Assembly (NCBI GenBank): GCA_020636025.1
Contig: JACJYQ010000006.1
Coordinates: 310,001-374,000, forward strand
Origin: Lewinellaceae bacterium
GTDB lineage: Bacteria > Bacteroidota > Bacteroidia > Chitinophagales > Saprospiraceae
Direction: 5' to 3'
DNA length: 64,000 nucleotides
In this document: positions 9,438 through 18,882 of the stretch, one piece after another
How the letters are laid out: each line of letters begins with the position of its first letter
How positions within the stretch are numbered: position 1 is the first letter of the stretch
The notes under the pieces: model-generated
Told to the model about the DNA's origin: nothing
Seen by the model: the letters and a program-made list of their open reading frames with translations, nothing else
Database searches by the model: none
Translations under genes and position numbers: made by a program

Positions 9438-10886
9438 ATGGGAAATCTCTGGGTAAAAAAACCGCTGAGCACACTTCTTACAGAATCATCCGACGAAAAG
9501 AATGCGCTTAAGCGCACATTGGGCAGATGGAACCTTGTGTCACTGGGCATAGGAGCCATCATCGGTGCGGGCATTTTTGTACTTACGGGACAAGCGGCAG
9601 CCAGCTATGCCGGACCCGCAGTCGTATATTCTTTTGTAGTGGCCGGAATTGCCTGCGCTTTTGCAGGCTTGTGCTATGCAGAATTTGCCTCCATGATCCC
9701 AATAGCCGGAAGCGCCTATACCTATTCGTACGCCACCTTGGGAGAATTCATAGCCTGGATCATTGGCTGGGACTTAATTCTAGAGTATTTATTTGGAGCC
9801 TCAACGGTTGCAGTAGGATGGTCGGGATATGTCGTTAGTTTCTTCGCCGATTTAGGCATTCACATTCCTCCCGCCTTATCAAATGCCCCCATATCCTATG
9901 ACGCGGCCACAGGTGCCTGGTCGACAACCGGAGCCTTGATAAACTTCCCTGCCATCTTTATTATAGGCATCATGACAACACTGCTGGTCATCGGGATCAG
10001 GGAATCGGCAAATTTTAATAACCTGATCGTTTTCATCAAAGTAGTGGTCATACTTCTTTTTATCGGCTTTGGCGCCGGCCACATTGTTTCTGCCAATTGG
10101 GAGCCCTTCATTCCCGACAACACGGGTGAATTCGGACATTTCGGATGGAGCGGAATTTTTCGCGCAGCCGGCGTCATATTCTTTGCCTACATAGGCTTCG
10201 ATGCGGTATCCACCGCCGCGCAGGAAGCCAAAAACCCGCAGAAAGACATGCCTTGGGGCATTTTAGGTTCCTTGCTTGTGTGTACCATCCTGTACATCCT
10301 GGTGGGCTTGATCATGACCGGGATTGTTCCTTTCGCCAATCTGAACGACCCTGCACCCGTAGCCGTGGCGGTGAATACCGCAGGCGAGGGCATGGCGTGG
10401 TTGCGATTGCCGATTAAAATAGGCGCCATTGCCGGCCTCAGCTCCGTGATACTGGTCATGCTGATGGGACAGCCGCGGATCTTCTTTGCCATGTCAAGGG
10501 ACGGACTGCTTCCGCCGGCATTCGGGAAAGTGCATTCTAAATATTTTACGCCTTATATAACGACCATTGTTACCGGTGCGGTAGCGGCCATCATTGCGGG
10601 CTTATTCCCGATTGGCATTCTCGGTGAACTGGTTTCCATCGGCACCTTGCTTGCCTTTGCACTCGTGTGCGGCGGAATTCTCGTATTGCGATACAAAAGT
10701 CCTGATATCCACCGGCCATTTAAAACACCATTTTTCCCCTTTGTACCGATATTGGGTGTATTGTCTTCGCTGGGTGTTATGGCCACCTTACCAGGCGATA
10801 CATGGCTGCGCCTGATCGTATGGATGGCGATTGGAATCGTTATTTATTTCCTTTATGGTAGGAAGCATAGTAAGATTTCGAATTGA
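9438..10886 (+). CDS. APC family amino acid permease
   Basis: A 482-aa inner-membrane amino-acid transporter with about twelve hydrophobic segments. The N-terminal signature (LVSLGIGAIIGAGIFVLTG, about residues 33-51) is the unwound TM1 substrate site typical of the APC superfamily. FAYIGFDAVSTAAQEAKNP (about residues 250-268) is the conserved TM6 and following loop of the cationic amino-acid transporter (CAT/YfnA-like) branch. Length is normal for that branch. Substrate is not certain: probably cationic or small neutral amino acids, exchanged or taken up with protons. Its stop codon lies inside the first bases of a direct repeat that also occurs at 13223. Confidence 0.9.
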   Translation: MGNLWVKKPLSTLLTESSDEKNALKRTLGRWNLVSLGIGAIIGAGIFVLTGQAAASYAGPAVVYSFVVAGIACAFAGLCYAEFASMIPIAGSAYTYSYATLGEFIAWIIGWDLILEYLFGASTVAVGWSGYVVSFFADLGIHIPPALSNAPISYDAATGAWSTTGALINFPAIFIIGIMTTLLVIGIRESANFNNLIVFIKVVVILLFIGFGAGHIVSANWEPFIPDNTGEFGHFGWSGIFRAAGVIFFAYIGFDAVSTAAQEAKNPQKDMPWGILGSLLVCTILYILVGLIMTGIVPFANLNDPAPVAVAVNTAGEGMAWLRLPIKIGAIAGLSSVILVMLMGQPRIFFAMSRDGLLPPAFGKVHSKYFTPYITTIVTGAVAAIIAGLFPIGILGELVSIGTLLAFALVCGGILVLRYKSPDIHRPFKTPFFPFVPILGVLSSLGVMATLPGDTWLRLIVWMAIGIVIYFLYGRKHSKISN

Positions 10887-11054
10887 GGGGGGTGTATGTT
10901 CTCTCCAAGAGGGGTTTTGGATATGGTGCGGCGGAGCCGGCGGGGATAGGAATTACTACAGCCTGTCCCGGCCTTTAGCGTCTGGAAGGCTTATTGCTTC
11001 GCGCTAACGATTTTGTTTTTGATGATTTGTTGGCAGCCTCGCGCGAACGGGCTT
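10883..11054. repeat. Hairpin direct repeat R1 (left flank)
   Basis: The segment aligns along about 170 bp with 13223-13370. Shared landmarks in order are aattgaggggg, tgtatgtt, gggttttggatatggt, ggcg-agcc-gcgg, ggcttattgc, gattttgtt and cagcctcgcgc. R1 is more diverged in the hairpin parts than R2 or R3. It covers the permease stop codon and ends about 75 bp before the microprotein gene. Confidence 0.8.
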
Positions 11055-11072
11055 TAAATTTAAACTTTTCTT

Positions 11073-11080
11073 TATATTTA
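11073..11080 (+). promoter_or_regulatory. Possible -7 box, microprotein operon
   Basis: TATATTTA resembles the Bacteroidota -7 element TAnnTTTG except for the last base. It lies about 50 bp before the 27-codon gene at 11129. No convincing -33 TTTG at the right distance was found, so this is tentative. Confidence 0.3.
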
Positions 11081-11128
11081 TCCCTACAAATTGGTAACAG
11101 GGATAGGTGGTAGTAAAAAACGGAGGTT

Positions 11129-11212
11129 ATGAAAACCGATAATGTGGAAATATGTTTAGAAATTCTACTAACAATTATTTCAATACTTTTATATCTTAAT
11201 ATACACCGATGA
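11129..11212 (+). CDS. 27-aa single-helix microprotein
   Basis: A short reading frame of 27 codons starts at ATG 11129 behind a strong cggagg Shine-Dalgarno (11121-11126), which is unusual in this window. It ends with TGA at 11210-11212, overlapping the ATG of the 641-aa gene as ATGA. The peptide has a polar start (MKTDNVEICLE) followed by a hydrophobic stretch (ILLTIISILLYLNI) that fits one membrane helix. It may be a real microprotein or only a translational coupler that delivers ribosomes to the next gene. No family is recognised. Confidence 0.5.
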   Translation: MKTDNVEICLEILLTIISILLYLNIHR

Positions 11213-13134
11213 AAAAAGCCTTATTATTTTGTTCTCTCGTTTTAGTTCCTGTCTATTGCTATGCACAAAATGGAAAGCTTGCAAATGAATATTGCAAAGA
11301 AAGACTTATTGAATTGTTAGCTAACGATGGTGTCTTATTAAAATCCAAAAAAGATGTCAAAGAAAAAGATCAAGAGTATGATAACAAATTAAAAAAGGCA
11401 TTGTTGAAGGAGTTTAAACCACCTAAATATTGTTCAAAAAAAATCATTTATGAAACTTATGAAAACATAAGCTTCAGTAAACTAGGAAGCTACGTTATAA
11501 AAGATGGCGACTTTAGTGTCATTAAAAATTTCGAACCAAATCTCCCGATTCTAAGTTCTGGGCGGCAAGTAACAATTCCTTCCGCGTCGCCAGACGGCAC
11601 TAACTACCGGCTTAATATTACTTCTACAAACTTGTTTCAAGGGGAAATCAATGCTGAAGGTGATGTAAAACTTCAAAATTATTTTAATGCTAAAGCTGCA
11701 ACAAATTTGAGCCGTGATAAAAGCAAAAAATCACAGATTAGTATTGGGGCAGGAATGTTTATCAATAGATTAGGTGAAATTTTTAGGGACGCAAATAGGA
11801 TTCAAGTTGATGCTGAAGATTTCGAGCCATTATATTACTTGTGGTTAGAGTATCAAATCCCAGGGCGAATTAGTGATCGTGACTCTGTAATTTATACAAT
11901 TGATGGAATGTGTATCTACTCAAATACAGGTATTGAACGTGTAGATGAGTTTGTGTCAAAAAATGAAATTAGTTCAAGCGGAAATTTTCCATTTTTAAGC
12001 TACGACTCTAATGCACAGGCGAATTGGACAAAATCTAATGAAGTACATATTGAAGAGAGAACTTATGATGTTTATTTGTTCAGCAAGCCAAGATGTGAAC
12101 CTATACCTAGTGTAGAGAAAATATTAAGTAACTGGGAAGTCCTCTCACGTAATATTCCAAATGCGATTTCATTGCCAAACCCAGAAATTTTACCTCAGAA
12201 AGAGCTAATTGTTGAAGTGTCTTTTGGGCCAATTCCTAACGAAAAGGTATTGCCTTTAGTTAGACTTGATGAAAAATTTTCAATATCCATGCAGAAGCAG
12301 GATAAATTTGTAAATAAAATCAAGCTTATTCCAGGATCACAAACTCCTATTCCAGGAAAAAAGAATTATTATAAATTTAAAGTAGCGATCTGGAGGGATG
12401 AGGCTTATCTTGGCTCTACCCATTTTAATGGAAGAAAATTATTAAGATGCAATTTGCCTCTACGTTTTTATATTGACCAACAAGTTAATGATAAATACTT
12501 AGATAAAATTTATGACAATATCAATCTTGAAACACAAGTTTATCCTTATATATCATCTGAAACGAACTGGCTACCTTACCCCAAAAAGGACATAATAAAT
12601 TATAAACCTACATTACAGTTTTTTACTGGCACGAATGAGCAATATAGTGTTGAAAATCTCACAGTTTATGATGTTTTTGGAATGTCACCTTTGTTTGAAA
12701 ATGTTTTTAAGCAACAAATTTTATCTGCATATTTTAGAGCTCGGCCAGGAGGTTTATATGAGATGTATTTCCCGGTGAATTCTAATTCAGACTATTTGGC
12801 TTTAGCAGGTGGTAACAGTGAAGTGAAAATTGGGTTTAAATTTAGAATAAATGGAGATGACTACACGCGTTTATTGACCGTACGCATATTTGCTGCTGAT
12901 CTTGCTAAAATAAGTCAGGATGTCAGGTACGACGATCCTTCTGAATTATATTCTGAGTTGAATTTAGATGCTTTAACACCAACCGGGACGAAGATTTCTG
13001 ATATTCAAAAACTAAATGATAATAATTCAGGACTGCGTGTTAATGGTTTTATTAATTCATTAATTGAGTCAAAGGTAATCAAACAAGCAGGCAGTAGTTT
13101 TATCATTGATTCAAAATATTTAAAGCAGAAATAG
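11209..13134 (+). CDS. Hypothetical exported protein, 641 aa
   Basis: Not recognised. Residues 1-19 are a signal peptide (MKKALLFCSLVLVPVYCYA, then Q20). The mature protein is rich in Lys, Asn, Ile and Tyr, with a charged helical start (about residues 24-72) and then mostly beta-type sequence. No T9SS tail, lipobox or barrel end is seen, so periplasmic location is most likely. Base composition is clearly more AT-rich than that of the permease upstream, suggesting transfer. Translation is probably coupled to the 27-aa microprotein through ATGA. It converges on the STAND NTPase gene and is bracketed by direct repeats R1 and R2/R3. Confidence 0.7.
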   Translation: MKKALLFCSLVLVPVYCYAQNGKLANEYCKERLIELLANDGVLLKSKKDVKEKDQEYDNKLKKALLKEFKPPKYCSKKIIYETYENISFSKLGSYVIKDGDFSVIKNFEPNLPILSSGRQVTIPSASPDGTNYRLNITSTNLFQGEINAEGDVKLQNYFNAKAATNLSRDKSKKSQISIGAGMFINRLGEIFRDANRIQVDAEDFEPLYYLWLEYQIPGRISDRDSVIYTIDGMCIYSNTGIERVDEFVSKNEISSSGNFPFLSYDSNAQANWTKSNEVHIEERTYDVYLFSKPRCEPIPSVEKILSNWEVLSRNIPNAISLPNPEILPQKELIVEVSFGPIPNEKVLPLVRLDEKFSISMQKQDKFVNKIKLIPGSQTPIPGKKNYYKFKVAIWRDEAYLGSTHFNGRKLLRCNLPLRFYIDQQVNDKYLDKIYDNINLETQVYPYISSETNWLPYPKKDIINYKPTLQFFTGTNEQYSVENLTVYDVFGMSPLFENVFKQQILSAYFRARPGGLYEMYFPVNSNSDYLALAGGNSEVKIGFKFRINGDDYTRLLTVRIFAADLAKISQDVRYDDPSELYSELNLDALTPTGTKISDIQKLNDNNSGLRVNGFINSLIESKVIKQAGSSFIIDSKYLKQK

Positions 13135-13222
13135 CCTTAATTTATTTGCCTCAAAGACTTTTGTAGGTGTTTTAATGCCTCTTATTTGTTAAGAGATATT
13201 GAGAGACTTTCAATCGGGGTCT

Positions 13223-13456
13223 AATTGAGGGGGTTGTATGTTAGCCCTAAGAGGGTTTTGGATATGGTGGTGGGTTTGTCGGCGAAGCCGACGGTGATTT
13301 TAAACACGAGGCTTATTGCCTCGCGCGATCGATTTTGTTAAGGATTATTTGCCGACAGCCTCGCGCCAATAGGGTTTTGGATATGGTGGTGGGTTTGTCG
13401 GCGGAGCCGACGGGGATAGGAATCGCGAGGCTTATTGCCTCGCACTCGAACGGGGA
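13223..13456. repeat. Hairpin direct repeats R2 and R3
   Basis: R2 (13223-13370) and R3 (13371 to about 13456) are tandem relatives of R1. Each carries gggttttggatatggtgg, a GTCGGC-GRA-GCCGAC hairpin (13397-13411 in R3; gtcggcgaagccgac in R2) and a GCGAGGC-TTATT-GCCTCGC type hairpin (13425-13443 in R3; one end base changed in R2). They fill most of the 379-bp gap between the convergent 641-aa gene and the NTPase. No other gene is seen there. Confidence 0.85.
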
Positions 13457-13513
13457 AGTTTCTACTCTAATATATTCACATTTTAGAGAACTCTTACAAT
13501 TCACTTGTAAAAG

Positions 13514-16500
13514 TCAACCTATTAATGTCTTAACAATTTCTAATTTAAGCTCAAAAAAGGACGATATTTCCTCAGCAGACTTACCCTTACTATGAAATCG
13601 TAAAATATCATTCTGTGTGTCCTCATCCAACTCTTCAATTTGCCCTTGAATAGTATCGTTTTCATTCTTATCGGCAGATAAAACATCTAATAAACTTCGT
13701 ATTTTATCCACATTACGTATAGATAAAAGTTTGATTATATCGCATACTTCTAGGAGTTCTAAAAATGATTTTCGTATTAAAATTTTCGACTCGTCTGTAT
13801 CTTGATACATAATAACAAGTCTTTCAATAAAATATGAGAAGGCATTATGACTATCATAAATAGAATATTGAGATGCCATTCTTAGTTGATAAACTAAATC
13901 TTTGGGGTATAAACCATCTCCTGCCGATTTAAAGGCATTTAGACGAGCTAATTTTTTTTCAATAACCTTATTAAAAAATTTAGAGTTGTTCTCAAGTAGT
14001 TTTTGCTCATTATTATTTGGATTAAGTTTATTATCCAATTTTGATTGAAATTCTAATAAATTTAAGTGATTGCCAAGATATGCACCCGTATTAAATCTGG
14101 CAATATCTTTATCAAAAGAATTAACAAGCATCTTAGCAATTTCAGGGTCGGTTGAATAAGCTACGTCAAGTATATTCTTATATCTTTCTCTAAGAGAAGG
14201 ACTATGTGAGTTATTATTTATGGCATTCACAAAATCAATTAATAAAGGTTTTAAACCAATTCCTGCTATGCTTTTCCTATATAATGTAAAAAATATCATT
14301 CCTATTCTTTCAACTGTATCTAAAAATGAAGGTAGTTTGTAAGCTGAATCTATTGCCTTATTTATTAATTCTTGTTTTCGTTTAAAAAGGTCATTTGGCA
14401 GTAATTCAGCAATAGAATCCCATAAGAATATTCTGTCTGATAAATTTGGTATGTTTTCAACTTCTTGCAAAAGACCATTCCATTCTTCCCATTTCGCTTT
14501 TGATTGAATAGCAAGAGCATTTGCCTTTACAAGCAATTGATAACCTAAATGATTTATGTTGTTTAGGTCTGGTAATTTAGTGATTGCTATACTATCAAAT
14601 TTATTCTTAATGTCTATCTTTTGTTGACTACTAATCAGTGTTTTTTCAGATAAAATAGATTGCCGAAGTTCAATTATTTGAGAAGCAATGAAGTAATCAT
14701 TTTCCATTAAAGTCACCAATTCTAATATTTTTTCTACTGTGTCGTAATTTATAGAATAACCTTCGTCATTATCATCACAGACATCATCAGGCAAACATGT
14801 TGTAAATAGATATTTGCAAATTCTTGAAAGCGCAATGTCTTTTATTTTCTTATTTGGCAATTCGTTTAAATTAGGCAAATTCTTGTCATTAATATACAAA
14901 ACGACAATATTTTCCAAAATAGCACTAATCCGCTCATTCTTATTTTTAATTTTTGAAAGTTTAGGAATAATAAAAGAATTAATTAATTGTTTAGGAAATA
15001 CATCATCTTTTGATTTTGGAGTAATTTTCAAAATCAAGATAGACCAAAGTTGCATTTGTTGTCTTTCAGAAGGCAATGAACCAATAATTTTTTCAATTTC
15101 TTCAATATCTTTTTGTTCAAAGCTATTTCTAATAATTAAACCACTAAATACTCTTATTGCAAGTTCAATAGCTGAGCTAAATACTTCTGTTGTATTAGGT
15201 GAGTCTAACAACAAATTTGGTCGGCCTTTTTCTTCTTTGGCAGCAATTAAGATCCTTTTTGCGAAATCAGTATTTTTTAAAAAAGCTGCATTATAAGCAA
15301 TTTCAAACCCCAATTCTATCTTATAAACTGATTTTTCTAATTCGTTCCAAGTTTGATAAAGTTTATCACAAGTGGTAGAAAAAGGTTTATCATTTTGCTC
15401 TAAAATGGATATTATTTTGACATACAACAAGCATTTGACTCTGTTATCCAATAAAATATCAACTTTTTTTAGATATTTGTAGAAATCAGATAAAATCACC
15501 TTTTCATTGTCAACAACCCCAACTAACCTGTTAATAATTTCAGAAATTGCAATTTCTTGAATATCTAAGTCAGAGATACTTTCTAAAAACTCGTCTACTA
15601 TAGCAACATCAATGTTTTCAATACTTTGTTTAAGATAAGTAGATAATCCTTCCAAAAAGGCATTATCTCTATCAATAGATTTATTTAGTTTTTTACAAAT
15701 TTCAATAGCATCGTTAGGATATAATCGAACTAAATTTGTGATAATACTTTGCACTATCTCAAAATGGGATGCAGTTTGTTCAAGAATTTTATCAATATTT
15801 CCTTTAATGCCATTTCTTGCTGTATCTAGGTACATATCAAGATTTTGTTCTTGAAATTTGTTTTTAATTTTTGTAGCTTCATTTGCATATATAGCAAAAC
15901 AAGTACATCTCATTGCTAAATCTGAGACCTGTTCAATTTCGCTATAGATATCTAATAGTTTTTCTTCGCCTTCTTCAAATTTAAAATTACATAAAGCACG
16001 AGCAATAAATAGTTTAATGGTTAATAAATCATTAGTTCCTGAGGTTGCTTCAATTGATACGGTGTATTGCTCTATCTTATTAATTAATTCATATGCTTTA
16101 ACTTTATCTTTAAGATAAGGTAAAGGCATTGCAAAAACTTTATAATCACTTGATTTAGGGACATATTTATCACTTTTATCTACCACTAAGATTAATCCCT
16201 GTTCAATGATTTGGGCTACACTGTCATCTTTATAATTGTTTCCTATCCAATTTCTTATCAAAAGCATTTTTTGGCTTGTGCTTTCTAATTGATTGATCCC
16301 CTCAATTATCTGTTCGGCAGTTTGGTTTTCAGAAAAGTATAGAATTGCATCAGCAAATTTCTTAATTTTAGGATTGCGAATTTTTGAATATACTTTTGCA
16401 TTGATGTCTTCTTTAGTAATATCTTCTAAATTTTCTAAATTAGAATGAACTGAAAGTGAGATTTGAGCTAATGCCCAATCAAAAGCATTATCATTATCTG

Positions 16501-18784
16501 AAATAGCTCCAGATAAATCTTCAATTAAACGAAAGGCTAATTTGGGATTAGAATACATTAGTAAAGATGCTATTTCTACAGCAGATTCCTTAATGTTTTT
16601 AAAATCCTTGGAGGCATCAATATCGTCATATATTTCATGAATTTTTGTGAGTATATTTTGAGGAACTGGCTCTTTTCTTTCTATGTATGCCCTTGCTATT
16701 GAAGCAAACATTTTTAGTTTATCTTCTTTTAAAAATGCGATATTTGCCAAGTTCTGAGCGCCTATATCATCTTTTAACACAAGGCTTGCAGATATTTCAT
16801 GTTGCCATACTGTTGTACGGCTAAGTTCTTTTAAGGCAGATTTTAAAACTGAATATTTAAGTATAGTAGGGATGTACTTATTTTCACTTTCATCTTGAAT
16901 TGCTTCGAGTGTTATATTTGAAACTCGTTTTACTACACTAATTTTTTCGCTTTTAACTAATAACTGCTTCCATGTCTCATTTGACAACAACTTCATCAAG
17001 TCATCTATATTTCCTGTTTTTTTATACATTTCAGGTAATCGAATCAAGGAATCAATAGAATCAAAATCACGCAATAAGTAGTCTATAACTATCGTATCAA
17101 TTTTATTTTTGTAATCTATAAGTTTTATTTTCGAAAACTCTATAAAACCATCAAAAATATATTCGTAGGTGCCCCTAGCATTTTTCTTTACAAATGGAAT
17201 TACTTGCAGAGCATCTATAACTTGTCTTTCGTTTATATTTAAAATTTTAGCAATCTCTTTGATGTTATATTTTTCTTCTTGAAAAGCAATAATTGCTAAA
17301 ATTATTTTACTATTTTTATCAAAAGAAGTGTTATTCCATAAATATTGATAGACACTTCTCAAATCTGAAGAAAGTTTATCTATAATGTTTTCAACTTTTG
17401 TTTCTCCATTCTTGATTAATTCTCTGAAAAAAACGACTCTTCCTGCGTTATTCTTGCATACTTTATTTATGGCATCAAATTGTTCTTTAGTGACACCATT
17501 TCCAAAAATAGTCAGAGATTCATCTTCAGTGAGAAGTGTAATATCAAATTTATCATATTTGCAGCCTTGTTTTATAATTTTTTTGTTATATTTTCCTCCA
17601 TAAAGTAATTTGAAATTCGCCTTGTCATAAGGCAATTCATCCAGTATTAGTTCCTTAATATCATTTTGTCTATCTTGACTGATTTCATCAAGTCCATCTA
17701 TAATAAAATAGTAAGTTTGATTCGGTTTGTTTCTTATCTTTTCTGAATAAAAATAACTTTTTAACCAATCTTCATTTGTAAAGTTGTTTATATTGAAGTG
17801 GATATCCTCTTCTAATGTATGTCCTTTCCCAATAAAACATAGTTGATTACATAGCGATTGAAGAATTGCCAAATTTGAATAGGTGCTACTATCTTTACCA
17901 TCTATAAAGTACGTAAAACAATTATTAGGATGTTTGGCTATAAATTGATGTAACATGGTAGTTTTACCAATGCCTTCATCACCTACAATAAAAAGGACAT
18001 CTAAACCTTTGAGTTTATTTTCAACAGTTTGAATGATATTATCTCTTTTTACTTCATTTTCAATATCAGGATTATATGCTCCACCGCTAAAGGAAGCCAA
18101 ATTTCTTATGGTTAAAGTTGTGGGAGGAATCAAATCATCAGGCCGAATTACAGCTTTGAGTTCATTATAGTATTTAAAAGTGAAGTATAGGTAAGAATGT
18201 AAAAAGTCAGTTGTATATTCTGGAATTTGCCTTGTAGTTGAAGCTGAGTCATTGTGTATTTTTAGATTTCTGTTATGGTAAGAAGAATGTAGAGATTTGC
18301 CAAAATTTGTACTATCTGTGAGTAAACTATTAAAATGATCAGATGAAAATTTGGGTACCCTTACTCCGCTTGATGAATCATCGCCAAAAAATTCATCTCT
18401 AATTGTAGGTATTCTCTTATTTGATGCTACAACTGACAGTTTATCAAATAATTCATTATATCCATGTCCTAACCCTTTTCCAGCTGGAAAGGGATTACTC
18501 AGTATGTCAAATAATTTCTTGATATAAATTTCATATTTATGCACTATCTTCTCCAAGATATCTTTATTTTGAGTTGTTTTTGCATATAATTGTAGTGCTT
18601 CAAGAACAGATGATGTTTCATCGTGGTTAGACAGTTTTTGTTCTAGGATGTATCTGAAAATCTCAAGCCCATTTTCAAAATCAACCCCTACGAATGCTGT
18701 GGTAGAATAATTTTCAAAATCAGGTTCAATAAAACTTTCTTTTAGTGCCTGTTTTATTTGTTGCCAGTTATATTCTTTATTCAT
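13514..18784 (-). CDS. Giant STAND/NACHT-like P-loop NTPase
   Basis: A 1756-aa protein not matched to a named family. Residues 1-240 form an N-terminal domain of unknown type. The NTPase core follows: Walker A GDEGIGKTT at 268-276, Walker B FIIDGLDE at 360-367 (the hhhhDGLDE form typical of NACHT/STAND proteins), then a sensor-like region and a winged-helix-like part (IKEIAKILNINERQVIDAL). Residues about 580-1700 are long alpha-helical repeats of TPR/HEAT type, as expected of a STAND sensor. The last 35 residues (SAEEISSFFELKLEIVKTL) look like a helix-turn-helix. STAND proteins act as ligand-triggered switches, in bacteria often in phage defence (Avs) or regulation. The gene is strongly AT-rich. 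It lies 98 bp behind the 232-aa gene and probably shares its transcript. Confidence 0.8.
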   Translation of the reverse strand: MNKEYNWQQIKQALKESFIEPDFENYSTTAFVGVDFENGLEIFRYILEQKLSNHDETSSVLEALQLYAKTTQNKDILEKIVHKYEIYIKKLFDILSNPFPAGKGLGHGYNELFDKLSVVASNKRIPTIRDEFFGDDSSSGVRVPKFSSDHFNSLLTDSTNFGKSLHSSYHNRNLKIHNDSASTTRQIPEYTTDFLHSYLYFTFKYYNELKAVIRPDDLIPPTTLTIRNLASFSGGAYNPDIENEVKRDNIIQTVENKLKGLDVLFIVGDEGIGKTTMLHQFIAKHPNNCFTYFIDGKDSSTYSNLAILQSLCNQLCFIGKGHTLEEDIHFNINNFTNEDWLKSYFYSEKIRNKPNQTYYFIIDGLDEISQDRQNDIKELILDELPYDKANFKLLYGGKYNKKIIKQGCKYDKFDITLLTEDESLTIFGNGVTKEQFDAINKVCKNNAGRVVFFRELIKNGETKVENIIDKLSSDLRSVYQYLWNNTSFDKNSKIILAIIAFQEEKYNIKEIAKILNINERQVIDALQVIPFVKKNARGTYEYIFDGFIEFSKIKLIDYKNKIDTIVIDYLLRDFDSIDSLIRLPEMYKKTGNIDDLMKLLSNETWKQLLVKSEKISVVKRVSNITLEAIQDESENKYIPTILKYSVLKSALKELSRTTVWQHEISASLVLKDDIGAQNLANIAFLKEDKLKMFASIARAYIERKEPVPQNILTKIHEIYDDIDASKDFKNIKESAVEIASLLMYSNPKLAFRLIEDLSGAISDNDNAFDWALAQISLSVHSNLENLEDITKEDINAKVYSKIRNPKIKKFADAILYFSENQTAEQIIEGINQLESTSQKMLLIRNWIGNNYKDDSVAQIIEQGLILVVDKSDKYVPKSSDYKVFAMPLPYLKDKVKAYELINKIEQYTVSIEATSGTNDLLTIKLFIARALCNFKFEEGEEKLLDIYSEIEQVSDLAMRCTCFAIYANEATKIKNKFQEQNLDMYLDTARNGIKGNIDKILEQTASHFEIVQSIITNLVRLYPNDAIEICKKLNKSIDRDNAFLEGLSTYLKQSIENIDVAIVDEFLESISDLDIQEIAISEIINRLVGVVDNEKVILSDFYKYLKKVDILLDNRVKCLLYVKIISILEQNDKPFSTTCDKLYQTWNELEKSVYKIELGFEIAYNAAFLKNTDFAKRILIAAKEEKGRPNLLLDSPNTTEVFSSAIELAIRVFSGLIIRNSFEQKDIEEIEKIIGSLPSERQQMQLWSILILKITPKSKDDVFPKQLINSFIIPKLSKIKNKNERISAILENIVVLYINDKNLPNLNELPNKKIKDIALSRICKYLFTTCLPDDVCDDNDEGYSINYDTVEKILELVTLMENDYFIASQIIELRQSILSEKTLISSQQKIDIKNKFDSIAITKLPDLNNINHLGYQLLVKANALAIQSKAKWEEWNGLLQEVENIPNLSDRIFLWDSIAELLPNDLFKRKQELINKAIDSAYKLPSFLDTVERIGMIFFTLYRKSIAGIGLKPLLIDFVNAINNNSHSPSLRERYKNILDVAYSTDPEIAKMLVNSFDKDIARFNTGAYLGNHLNLLEFQSKLDNKLNPNNNEQKLLENNSKFFNKVIEKKLARLNAFKSAGDGLYPKDLVYQLRMASQYSIYDSHNAFSYFIERLVIMYQDTDESKILIRKSFLELLEVCDIIKLLSIRNVDKIRSLLDVLSADKNENDTIQGQIEELDEDTQNDILRFHSKGKSAEEISSFFELKLEIVKTLIG

Positions 18785-18882
18785 ATTGTCGATTTTCTAT
18801 TAATTATTATATTGACCTACAACAGTTTGGCTATGAGCAATTGCGTCCCGCATTACGCTATTACTCTTAGGTTTTGTCGTGC

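Noticed and set aside
13135..13513. Possible tRNA-type hairpins between convergent genes
   Set aside because: The hairpins belong to repeats R2/R3; no cloverleaf or T-arm motif is present.
14814..15296. 160-aa frame opposite the STAND NTPase
   Set aside because: It is an antisense open frame caused by AT-rich coding; hydrophobic and low complexity, with no initiation signal.
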